Origin: Trichomonas tenax
Lineage: Eukaryota > Parabasalia > Trichomonadida > Trichomonadidae
Assembly: GCA_023091735.1 (NCBI GenBank)
Contig: JALKBU010000071.1
Coordinates: forward strand, 1-64,000
Length of the DNA stretch: 64,000 nucleotides
Reading direction: 5' to 3'
Shown piece by piece: positions 1 to 8,484 of the stretch (position 1 is the first letter of the stretch; each line of letters opens with the position of its first letter). The notes below the pieces were generated by a model, which saw only the letters and a list, made by a program, of their open reading frames with translations, made no database searches and was not told where the DNA came from. The translations under genes and the position numbers were made by a program.

Positions 1-509
1 TAATTACCACGAATAAATGAATATGAACAAATGGGCTCAGTTGCGTTTTTACGAACTCTTGAATTTGCTGCAACGACTAATGATTTTTTGGATTCGTCAA
101 ATGAACTCATTAAATCAATGTCAAAATCTGAACATGAATAGCATTTAATCATTCTATTTGAAGAAACAGTGAAGAAATTGGTGTTGCAATAAATGTGCAT
201 TCCTCCTGATGCAGTTTTAACGATAACGTCTAAATCTGATAATTTATTCAATAAATTGTTTCTGATTAATTCCTTTTGTTCTTCGTTATACGATTTGTTA
301 ATATCAATGTCGATGACGGATAAATTTGGAATTTTATTTATTAATAAAGCCCTACCAGTTTTCCTACCTTTTCCGCCAATATGTTTAAGATAATTGTTGA
401 GCTCAACGAAATTATTTGCGATTCGTTCGTTTAAAGTTTGTGATTCGGTTTTAATTAACTCATTAACGAGTTCATTAACGAAATGTTCTGAGTTGTTTGT
501 TGCTGTCAT
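1..509 (-). CDS. Primase-polymerase (AEP/Prim-Pol) N-terminal domain, partial
   Basis: An open frame of 169 codons starts at the ATG complementary to 507-509 and runs off the left edge without a stop. It carries the three signatures of archaeo-eukaryotic primase/Prim-Pol domains: an Asp-x-Asp metal site (IDID, residues 66-69), the SGGMHIY motif (101-107, the 'sxH' motif) and a third acidic motif (DFDIDL, 129-134) followed by VVAANSR, which resembles the usual 'vapgS' segment. Known family members prime and copy DNA in plasmids, viruses and integrated elements, often fused to a D5/SF3 helicase; any such helicase would lie beyond the edge. The divergent neighbour encodes an HNH nuclease, so this looks like a replication gene of a virus-like mobile element and not the host replicative primase. 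The motifs are read directly. The element assignment is inference. Confidence 0.75.
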   Translation of the reverse strand, partial: MTATNNSEHFVNELVNELIKTESQTLNERIANNFVELNNYLKHIGGKGRKTGRALLINKIPNLSVIDIDINKSYNEEQKELIRNNLLNKLSDLDVIVKTASGGMHIYCNTNFFTVSSNRMIKCYSCSDFDIDLMSSFDESKKSLVVAANSRVRKNATEPICSYSFIRGN

Positions 510-604
510 TTCTTAATAATTAAAAAATAAATTATTTAGAAAACTAACTTTATTTTTTTGAAACTTATTTTTTAAAATAAATATTTTTTATCTTTATAGA
601 AATA
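510..604. promoter_or_regulatory. Divergent intergenic promoter region of the Prim-Pol/HNH element
   Basis: These 95 nearly pure A/T bases separate the two divergent element genes. The last 20 or so bases, ending in TTTATAGAAATAATGAG across the HNH start codon, occur again at about 1226-1249 (TTTTATAGAAATAATGAG). The A/T block around 523-556 also has a diverged copy at about 1260-1295. The reuse of the same sequence immediately before two ATGs suggests an element-specific promoter. Transcription start sites are not known. Confidence 0.45.
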
Positions 605-1198
605 ATGAGTTTCGATAACGAAGAAAGTGAATGGATTACATTAATACAGGATAATGATTATGAAATAATGACTGAAGAACCTTTTTCGATAAGGAAAAAA
701 TCGACGAAAAGGATTGTTGTTGATTGCGAAAGCGTTAAGGGTTATATTCAAGTTCGGTTAAACTGTAAGACTTTTAACAAGCATAGAATTATTGCAGAGA
801 TGTTTATTGATAATCCTGATAATCTTCCTTGCTTAGACCATTGCAATGGGCTGAGAAACGATAATAGACTTGAAAATCTTCGTTGGGTTTCGCATTCCGA
901 TAATAATAAAAATAGGGTTCGTTCTACGAGAAATAATATTACTTATAACTATTTGGATGAGATTAATGAAGATTCTATTGAAGTCAATAAATATAGTAAA
1001 TGGCGTTTCGAAGACTTATATTTTGATGCTGAATCTGACACGTTTTATTATTATAAAGGAGTACGTTTTAGAGAATTGCATGTTAATGAAAGTAAAACAA
1101 CGGGTGCATTGTTCGTTGTGGTTTATGATATCGATGATAAAAAGCGTTTTATTTGTTACAATAAATTTAAACGTGAATATGGATTAATGCCAAAATAA
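605..1198 (+). CDS. HNH homing-endonuclease-like protein
   Basis: A 197-residue protein. Residues 46-104 match the HNH_3 type of HNH endonuclease: a beta-strand GYIQVRL, then HRIIAEMFIDNP (60-71), LDHCNG (77-82) and LRWVSHSDNNKNR (92-104). In this family the His and Asn of these segments bind the metal and cut DNA. The first 45 residues resemble the NUMOD-type N-terminus of phage and virus HNH proteins. The C-terminal 90 residues are not recognised. It is divergently paired with the Prim-Pol gene across 95 bp. The ATG at 605 follows the repeated TTTATAGAAATA leader. Likely roles are element mobility or competition with related elements, as for HNH genes in giant viruses and phages. The domain call is firm; the role is inferred. 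Confidence 0.75.
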   Translation: MSFDNEESEWITLIQDNDYEIMTEEPFSIRKKSTKRIVVDCESVKGYIQVRLNCKTFNKHRIIAEMFIDNPDNLPCLDHCNGLRNDNRLENLRWVSHSDNNKNRVRSTRNNITYNYLDEINEDSIEVNKYSKWRFEDLYFDAESDTFYYYKGVRFRELHVNESKTTGALFVVVYDIDDKKRFICYNKFKREYGLMPK

Positions 1199-1244
1199 AT
1201 GTTTTACTTTTAAATTAATTTTATTTTTATCTTTTATAGAAATA

Positions 1245-1343
1245 ATGAGCGATTTCGTTTCGATAAATAAATTATTCAAAAAATTAACTTTATTTTGTTC
1301 ATACCCCAATGTTGTCAAAATGTCATGTTGTCACAATTTTTAA
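1245..1343 (+). CDS. Tiny ORF behind a duplicated element promoter (32 aa), probably remnant
   Basis: An ATG at 1245 sits behind the second copy of the TTTATAGAAATAATGAG leader and opens a 32-codon frame. Its first residues (MSDFVS) resemble the HNH gene start (MSFDN) only weakly. Most of the rest overlaps a diverged copy of the A/T sequence found between the Prim-Pol and HNH genes. It is more likely the stump of a gene lost by rearrangement than a working peptide gene. Confidence 0.25.
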   Translation: MSDFVSINKLFKKLTLFCSYPNVVKMSCCHNF

Positions 1344-1354
1344 ATAGAACTTAT

Positions 1355-1385
1355 GCACTTGGTGCACTTGGTGCACTTAGTGCAC
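1355..1385. repeat. 9-bp tandem repeat, GCACTTGGT type
   Basis: Two copies of GCACTTGGT are followed by GCACTTAGT and a partial fourth copy (GCAC), directly before a short AT dinucleotide run. It lies between the element genes and the larger tandem repeats. Confidence 0.8.
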
Positions 1386-1586
1386 ATGATATATATATAT
1401 AAAGGATATAGAATTTTCATGAGACATTAAAAATAAATGAAATCATTCACTATTGAAGTAAGCGAACAACATACATTATTTTATATATTGACTTCACTTT
1501 ATATTTCTTCGAACTATTTAAATCAAATTTTACGTTAATGAAGCATTAAATTCAAGTCTTGACTTGTTTTAAACCAACGTTTTAGG

Positions 1587-1950
1587 TAAATTTTCTCTCA
1601 TAACCACTAAAATTAATTTTCAAATTTCTTACTTCATAAATTTCTTGCCGCTCTGCGGCTAAACCCTGTAGGGGTTTTCGCTTTCTTTTTTTAGTTAGTT
1701 AGTTAGTCATAAATTATTTTTAAATCCAAATAAATTTCTCTCATAACCACTAAAATTATTTTTCAAATTTCTTACTTCATAAATTCCTTTCGCTTTCTTT
1801 TCTTAGTTAGTTAGTCATAAATTATTTTTAAAACTGAATAAATTTCTCTCATAACCACTAAAATTAATTTTCAAATTTCTTACTTCATAAATTCCTTTCG
1901 CTTTATTTTCTTAGTTAGTTAGTCATAAATTATTTTTAAAACTGAATAAA
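1587..1950. repeat. Three tandem copies of a roughly 105-140 bp A/T-rich unit
   Basis: Units begin with TTCTCTCATAACCACTAAAA (near 1597, 1735 and 1841), continue with CAAATTTCTTACTTCATAAA and end with TTAGTTAGTTAGTCATAAAT. The first copy is longer because it contains two GC-rich hairpins that the other copies lack: GCCGCTCTGCGGC and AAACCCTGTAGGGGTTT (about 1648-1678). Confidence 0.8.
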
Positions 1951-2340
1951 TTTTATAAAGTCAGGAATTCCAAAATCAATTTTAACGTTAATTTTGTAAG
2001 CAAATTCAAAATTTTAATCTCTATATGGGGGGACCTAACTTGTAAAACTAACTCTATCGTAAATATTAGTATTAATAAATTATTGTTTTTATAATTTGTG
2101 GTTTCGGTAATTACTTAAAAAGATGTTCGCAGAACTCGTGGCGAAGTCGTGGATTATTTTTTTTCAAAAACTGAATAAATTTTATAAAATCAGGAATTTC
2201 AAAATAAAATTAACGTTGATTTTGTAAGAAATTAAAAAAATTATTTTTTATATGAGGGGACCCTAACTTGTAAAACTAACTCTGTCGTGAAAATATATAA
2301 AAAGATGTTCGCAGAAGCCACGGCGAAGTCGTGGATTATG
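1940..2340. repeat. Direct repeat pair of about 170-230 bp next to the mobile element
   Basis: Two diverged copies start with AACTGAATAAATTTTATAAA at 1940 and 2169. Each then has CAGGAATT, an A/T stretch, a run of G ahead of ACC(C)TAACTTGTAAAACTAA, and each ends in AAAAGATGTTCGCAGAA followed by a hairpin-like CGAAGTCGTGGATTAT. No coding frame spans them. They look like the subterminal noncoding part of the element. Confidence 0.75.
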
Positions 2341-3780
2341 CAAACATCTTATTACTAACTTCTTATCCTTTCAAATTAATGCTCTATCCTCCATTTCTCG
2401 ATGAATGCACAAATCTAAGGTTTTATCATATTATCTTTAGGGAAACATAATGAACATGGATAGGTGATGTTATGTATGACTTCCAATTGTTAATTTTTTC
2501 TCTTTTGACATGTAAAATTGTTTTGTCATATAAAAAATTCGTCATTTGTCGACGATTCAAATATTTTTTTTTTTTTGATATTGATAAAACTCTAAAATTC
2601 ACGGAAAGAATTCTATGATTAAGTTACTCCTGACTTGATTTAGTTCATAAAATAAAATTGATTTTAACTTGCAACATTTCGTTGTGAATGAAGAACATGT
2701 TTTAGGTGAATCTATAGTCCTCAAAATAATAGAATCTTTCTTTAGCTATCTTTTTTGTAAAGTTGATTTTGATTAAAAATACTACAATAAGCATATATTT
2801 ACTAAATAACAAAGAAAAAGAAAAGACTAAAAGAATAAATGTGCAATGTGTATTGAAAGATAGGAAAATTCTTGAACATTTCGACTTTCGTGGTGTGCCT
2901 GGATAAGTTGGGAAATAATCTAAACATGAATGTTAAACAATAATTATTGAAGCCTAGATTATAGGGCTTTAAGGATCAAGAGATGGTATCAGAGAGAATG
3001 CAACTAAAAGTATGATATGCCAAGCTAGTTTAGGATGCTGAATATTGATTTCGGGTATAAAATCCAATAATTTTAGGTGCTTTCTCGAAAAACTAAGCAA
3101 ATTCGCTGCATCTGAGTTTTATTTATGTTTGAACTGCTGTAAGCAGCTTTTACTTCATGATATTCAACTCAAATCAGCACATGAGCGAGGCAATCATTAA
3201 ATAATAAACGGTCTTGTTTGTCAAGTAAAATGGATATTTGGCAAGTAAATTTTGAAATATATAAGTATCTGCATGTGTCGTCGTAGAAGTGTCCTAAAGT
3301 TAAAGTTATGTGTCCACGTAAACGATTTATCTGACTTTTTTGCCTTTTTCGTGAAATCTGATCCGAAAAGTTTAAAAAAGTCAAAAATAAATCAGCCATT
3401 CATCAATATAATACACACAGATTATATATCCACTAAAATTCGATCTCAAATTTGTTCAAAATAGTATCAAAAAGTGACCAAAAAAATAGGATTTCTCTCC
3501 AAAAAAATTGCAGGGTTTTGTTAAGCTAGGATACATAAAAGTGATATTTTTGACACTTCTGACATGTAATGCACGCATATTCAATGAAAACGGTTGAAAA
3601 GTGGGCACACCTTTGACCTTTGAACTGCCTGAGGCGATGATGACGCCACACTAGCGCCGAAGGCCCGATTTTTTTGATATTTGGAGTGTCCACGAAACAC
3701 CTAAATGTGTCACTTTTCCAAAGCGTAGAAATATATTCTATTTAAAATAAAGTGTATCCGATTATTTATTTTCGTTAAAT
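2341..3780. other. Gene-free stretch
   Basis: I see no convincing gene. The small open frames around 3169-3464 have no recognisable features and their products look like random A/T translation. One TGACATGTAAA motif lies near 2515 and a related TGACATGTAA near 3560. Confidence 0.5.
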
Positions 3781-3819
3781 TACGCAAAAATTTCATTCAA
3801 CCATCGGGCTTTTCCTCAT

Positions 3820-4330
3820 TTCCTATATGGGGGCCTTCCATGTGCGTCCCAAAATGGGGAAAAATTATATTTTACAATAAAAAGTGTTTTTTTTTGGAAA
3901 ATGGGGGAAACTTTTTACAGTGGGGAATCATACATTAGATGGGGAAATACACTGTGAATTCATGGTTTCAATTTCAAAGAAAACTATATACCTTTCTCCG
4001 TATTCTCATCTTTCCCCATTTTACTCTCAATTTCCCAAAAGGTGACACAAATTTGAATACCCGTCACGCATTTTTTAGTTGGAGGTACTCAATTTTTGGG
4101 AAAAGTGACGCTCGATTTAAATACCCCAAATGGGGATTTTGGGGAATTTGAGAATCATTGGCTGCAAAAATGGGGATTTCGTTGTTTAATTGCTTGTAAT
4201 GTAATAAATCAATGCTATTTTTGCTAAGTTCAGAATTTTTAGTTCATTTATTTGTGTTTGTCATGTGGCCGGAGGCTTTGCCTCCGGCCACGATTTTTTT
4301 TTGGTTCCCCAATGGGGGAAAAACTTTAAT
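3820..4330. repeat. Noncoding tract rich in TGGGGA/TCCCCA words
   Basis: About ten copies of TGGGG(G)A or its complement are scattered through 500 bp of otherwise A/T-rich DNA (for example near 3828, 3855, 3902, 3922, 3940, 4014, 4126, 4138, 4169 and 4305-4318). The spacing is irregular, so it is not a simple tandem array. No frame is coding-like. Confidence 0.6.
4265..4291. repeat. Perfect 12-bp GC-rich hairpin followed by a T run
   Basis: GTGGCCGGAGGC and its exact reverse complement are separated by TTT and followed by GATTTTTTTTT. The form matches a bacterial intrinsic terminator, but the context is eukaryotic and gene-free. It ends the TGGGGA-rich tract and may be a structural piece of a mobile element. 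Confidence 0.85.
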
Positions 4331-4481
4331 AACGTATAAAAAGTGACCCGCAAACATAATGGTTGAAATTTTATTGAAAAATCTAATTCTCAAAATTTTT
4401 AACAAAACGTAGGGATTGTAAATCAAAGTCTTGATTATGGAAAGTTGTTCCAACAAACTGATTGCAACCATAAAAATATTA

Positions 4482-4663
4482 CCTATATGTTTCAATATGT
4501 ATGCAGAATAATATGGCAAAGAATGAAGGAGATATATCGATATTTGATGAAAAATTATGAATTGATGGCAAAAATCAAAATTATCGGATTTGTGATATAG
4601 TCAATCTGCTATAATTTGGATTGGCAATAATAAAATACAAAAATAAGGCGATATATTTATTTG
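4482..4663 (+). repeat. 182-bp dispersed repeat, copy A
   Basis: This segment is found again, inverted, at 13491-13672. I see one difference (AAAATACAA here, AAAAGACAA in the other copy). It begins CCTATATGTTTCAATATG and ends GCGATATATTTATTTG. It has no coding potential and no obvious terminal inverted repeats of its own. Confidence 0.9.
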
Positions 4664-5300
4664 GGCTTGTCTAAAATTGATAGGCAAAGTTGGCGAAACT
4701 TGTTTTTTAACTCACTGGATTAACTTTTTGCTAAGTTATTGAACCCCAATGTACAAAATCATCTTGTGCATGATATATTAAAGAATTAGCTAACAAAGTC
4801 TATATTTCATTAAAATATTAGATATATCTTGCATCAAAAACATTGATTTGCCATGATGTGCTTTACTCATTATAATATATTATATTCCCATTGTATAGCA
4901 TTTTTATAACGTAAAATATGTTGTTGTCGATGATAAATAGGTAAATCTAATCACAAATATGCTTTTTTATCTTTTTTTTTGATAAAAAGTATTCCAAGTG
5001 TTCACACATAAGCTCTGTGTGTTATTCTCTCAAAAATAATGATGATTCTTTTTTGCGCGGCTAAATTTGACAAGTTTATTAAATTGAGAAGATACGGCGT
5101 ATCACGAAAAGTCCTTTATTACAGACATGATCGATAATACCTAAATGATATATTATACGTCAAAGGAAATGATAAATCTTCTTTTTCATTTCTCACTTTT
5201 AACAATAACCTTAGGAAAATTGAGAGGTGTAAGGACTGCATAAAAAATATTTTTTGTAATGAGGCCAAATTAATTAAACGTGATATAATGATACTGCACC
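4664..5300. other. Gene-free A/T-rich upstream region
   Basis: No gene is seen. It lies between the 182-bp repeat and the start of the surface protein gene and presumably contains that gene's promoter, which I cannot place. Confidence 0.4.
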
Positions 5301-8300
5301 ATGAGGCAATTATATTGGATCAATATTTCTAAATTATTATTAATAATCCGAAACCTCTGTCAATTTGTCATAAAAATGCTGATTTTGTTTTTTTGCTCTG
5401 TTTGTGCATCGAAAGAGCTCGAATACTGCGTTTACGTTAAAGATAACTCCCTCTGCAATATGAACGCCAAACAAATAAAGATTGATGCTATTGATCAAAA
5501 TAATATCGAATCGATAACTCAAGAAATTGTTTCAGCTTACAACATCACGTTTTACTTTTTAGACTCGATAACATCGCAATACTCCCAGGAATTTTTTAAC
5601 AACTTAAAAATCAGGGCGAAGTCTACGCTTAAATTAATCGGTGTTGGAGAGCAAAAAGAGGTCATCTTTAACTCACTCTTTAACTTTCTCGGTGATATTT
5701 ATGTCACTCTCGATAACGTTTATATTAGGCAGAAAAATTACCGCTCAATTTTACGTGCTTCAACTCTGCATATGAGAAAAACACGATTTTCAGATATAAT
5801 TATCTCTTCAGCTAAAGTTGATACCGATATTTACTCATTATCGACAATTAAAACAATGGCCGCACCAATTTGTCTTGTTGACTGCAGCGACATCAACTCC
5901 AACAAATCCGCGAAAACAACTTTCAAATCAGATACATTCGATGTAGATTTAACACTTTTTAATTGCACTGGTGATATGACTTCTGGCTGTCAATTCCATG
6001 GCTTCTGGTTTAAGCTTTCAAACTCTGATGGAAAATCTGCACTTTTGTTTATTCCAGAAAGATGCAAATTGAACATCAATGTTAATCTTGTGACAAAGAA
6101 TTCGACTCTCACACTATACAAATACCTTTCTTCACAGACTGTATATCAATCCAAACTTATATTTAAGCCACAAGAAGACATAAACGTAGTATCTGAATAC
6201 TTCCCCGCATTAAATAATCTATATGACCTAAAGATAAAATCAGCGAAACACGTCAACTTTTACTCATATTCTGATTCTAATTTAATTGCCTTCGATCTCA
6301 AAGACACAAGTGCCAACTTCATTTTTGAACAAAACACATCTACATTATCTGGTTTAAACATAAATAATGCCGATATTAATATCGAATTCCAAAATACGCA
6401 ATCTGGCAATCTTTCAATCTTGCAATTAAATGTGGGACGCAAATCAAATTTTGTATGTCCATTAACTTCCTTAATCAATACTGATAATCTTGAGATTCGC
6501 CCAAGTTACTTCAATGCTTCAATTTTAATTCCTAAAATTAGCAGATTCCTATTCGGTTCTACAGAAGCACAGCCTATAGCAATTGCAAACGCGATATTTA
6601 ATTCAGAGTCATTTATAAATGTGAGCAGTTATCTAGATACTGTTCGCGACTTTCCTATGGTGAACTTTGAGTCATTAAATAGAGAATACCCGAATAATGA
6701 TTCACTGAAAATCTATTTTGATGCAACCCCTAGTCTTAAGTCAAGAAATCCATCTTTGAATAATACATTTAGAAGCAAGAACAAATTAATCTGTGACGTT
6801 ATACGTGATGGCACATTTCTTACTAAAAACGCTCTTAAACAGTATGATACTAAATGCAATTATGATGATGCAAAAGGTGAAAGCTTTATTGATTACATAT
6901 ATAATGAAACTTACCATCACCTGGTAGAATACACGCAGAGTAGTAAAACATATTCAACCGGCACTAAAAAAACTTACGCAAAAGAAGAGCCTTATGTTAA
7001 TAGAAGTGAGCTTGTGAATACAGAAACTCTTATTTTAGTTATTGGAAATAATGTTACTTTTGATTCACTGGATATGTCTTACTTCAATGGTGATGTTAAT
7101 GTTACTGTTGTGTTTGAAGGCCAAAAAGATTTCACTCTGACTTTGAGTACAGTCAAAGTACTTAAGGTTGTGAACGGCGTGCTTAAATTAAAATATGAGA
7201 AAATCCAGGAACTAGAATTAATCGATGCTGAAATACAAATTTCTAGCACATTGCATGTGCAATCTCTTACTCTAACATCGAACTCGGTTTATACGGATAA
7301 TATATGGACTGAAAATATCTTATTAAAAGATATCTCACCGAAAAAGATTACATGCGAAAATGAAGCAATCAACGTTGACAATTTCATTTTCAAGAACCAA
7401 TCAGTGAAACTAGTAAGCAGTGCTTCATGGAACACAATGCTGAAGATTCGTGATCCTGTTTGTCAGCACTTACATATTGACAATAACCAACTCAACTCCG
7501 TTCTTGAAATAGATTCTAGTCTAACGGATAGCGATTTCCCTCCATTCCATGTTTCACCTGGTGGCACTGTTACATTCATCAATGTTTCTAATAAGATTCC
7601 GATTGAATTTTATATCACAACTGATACGCAGTTTATCATACCTGATGAATTCACGATCAATCTTCCTAAGATTGACCTCCAGCAGCAATTAGATATCCTC
7701 CTCGATAAGCAAGTTTATGTTGACGAAGTTTCGATATCAAACAACGGAACAATTGGTAAAGGAAAGATCATCGCTCAGAGGGCAGAAATCTCATCTAAAA
7801 GCTTTTTTCAAAAAGGTAATCTTGCTGCTTCCCATATCACTGTTCATGAGGATACATATACAACAATCAATCTTCATGCTCGACCTGAACGCTCCAAAGA
7901 CAATATTGTTCTTGATATCCAATTCTCTGGTGCCAAAGTTCCATTCATACAAATTGGTGATCTCAACAACGCGTTGAGTGGTGAAATAAGACTCAATAGT
8001 ACAGATGATGTCAACATAAGTAGAATTCAAGGAGATATTGATGTCGATCTCACATGCATAACTAATACCACCTGCAAGAAATGGAACTTACAGTTGGACA
8101 CAAAGAATAACAAGAATAGCGGCCTTGAGCCGGCCTGCAGAAAATCTGACAATGACATCTGCATTCATCTTAGAAGAGTTCAAACCAAGAAAGAATGGTT
8201 GAAGTGGCTGTTAATTGGTATTGGTGTTGTACTCTTCATTTCCTTAATCATCCTTTCCGTATTCATCTACGCCAAAATGAAGAGGAGGAGAGAGTTAAAG

Positions 8301-8378
8301 ATCTTAAACAAGATCTTCGACGAGAAGTCATTCGATAACATCAATCGCCCGATTAATGATGATGACGACGATTATTAA
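5301..8378 (+). CDS. Large type I surface membrane glycoprotein, probable beta-helix ectodomain
   Basis: 1025 codons from the first ATG. A second ATG at 5376 (residue 26) would start directly at a signal peptide (MLILFFCSVCAS, then KELEYC) and is the likelier start, giving 1000 residues. The ectodomain is rich in Asn, Ser, Thr and Ile, with many N-glycosylation sequons and repeated strand-like segments, which suggests a right-handed beta-helix or similar repeat fold. Near the C-terminus a single membrane segment (WLLIGIGVVLFISLIILSVFIY) is followed by a basic stop-transfer patch (KMKRRREL) and a short tail ending DDDDDY. This layout is typical of trichomonad surface protein families that contact host cells or the surroundings. 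No specific domain family is recognised. The frame is intact, unlike the Thr-Pro-rich relative at 16.5-18.6 kb. Confidence 0.75.
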   Translation: MRQLYWINISKLLLIIRNLCQFVIKMLILFFCSVCASKELEYCVYVKDNSLCNMNAKQIKIDAIDQNNIESITQEIVSAYNITFYFLDSITSQYSQEFFNNLKIRAKSTLKLIGVGEQKEVIFNSLFNFLGDIYVTLDNVYIRQKNYRSILRASTLHMRKTRFSDIIISSAKVDTDIYSLSTIKTMAAPICLVDCSDINSNKSAKTTFKSDTFDVDLTLFNCTGDMTSGCQFHGFWFKLSNSDGKSALLFIPERCKLNINVNLVTKNSTLTLYKYLSSQTVYQSKLIFKPQEDINVVSEYFPALNNLYDLKIKSAKHVNFYSYSDSNLIAFDLKDTSANFIFEQNTSTLSGLNINNADINIEFQNTQSGNLSILQLNVGRKSNFVCPLTSLINTDNLEIRPSYFNASILIPKISRFLFGSTEAQPIAIANAIFNSESFINVSSYLDTVRDFPMVNFESLNREYPNNDSLKIYFDATPSLKSRNPSLNNTFRSKNKLICDVIRDGTFLTKNALKQYDTKCNYDDAKGESFIDYIYNETYHHLVEYTQSSKTYSTGTKKTYAKEEPYVNRSELVNTETLILVIGNNVTFDSLDMSYFNGDVNVTVVFEGQKDFTLTLSTVKVLKVVNGVLKLKYEKIQELELIDAEIQISSTLHVQSLTLTSNSVYTDNIWTENILLKDISPKKITCENEAINVDNFIFKNQSVKLVSSASWNTMLKIRDPVCQHLHIDNNQLNSVLEIDSSLTDSDFPPFHVSPGGTVTFINVSNKIPIEFYITTDTQFIIPDEFTINLPKIDLQQQLDILLDKQVYVDEVSISNNGTIGKGKIIAQRAEISSKSFFQKGNLAASHITVHEDTYTTINLHARPERSKDNIVLDIQFSGAKVPFIQIGDLNNALSGEIRLNSTDDVNISRIQGDIDVDLTCITNTTCKKWNLQLDTKNNKNSGLEPACRKSDNDICIHLRRVQTKKEWLKWLLIGIGVVLFISLIILSVFIYAKMKRRRELKILNKIFDEKSFDNINRPINDDDDDY

Positions 8379-8484
8379 TAAATTTAGCTTGTTTTGTGTT
8401 ATATTTTAAAAATAGTTATTGGAGAAAAAAAGAAGTGATGTTTTAAAGTCTTTTTTCGACAGTAATTAGAATGTTACTTTTTGT

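Noticed and set aside
1587..2340. CRISPR array
   Set aside because: Repeat units are long, diverged and directly adjacent, without unique spacers of regular length, and this is a eukaryotic genome.
3169..3464. Two short overlapping open frames in the 2.3-5.3 kb gap
   Set aside because: No motif, biased A/T translation, no plausible partner or promoter.
4265..4300. Bacterial intrinsic terminator and bacterial insertion
   Set aside because: The hairpin plus T run has the right shape, but there is no bacterial-type gene next to it and eukaryotic genes surround it.
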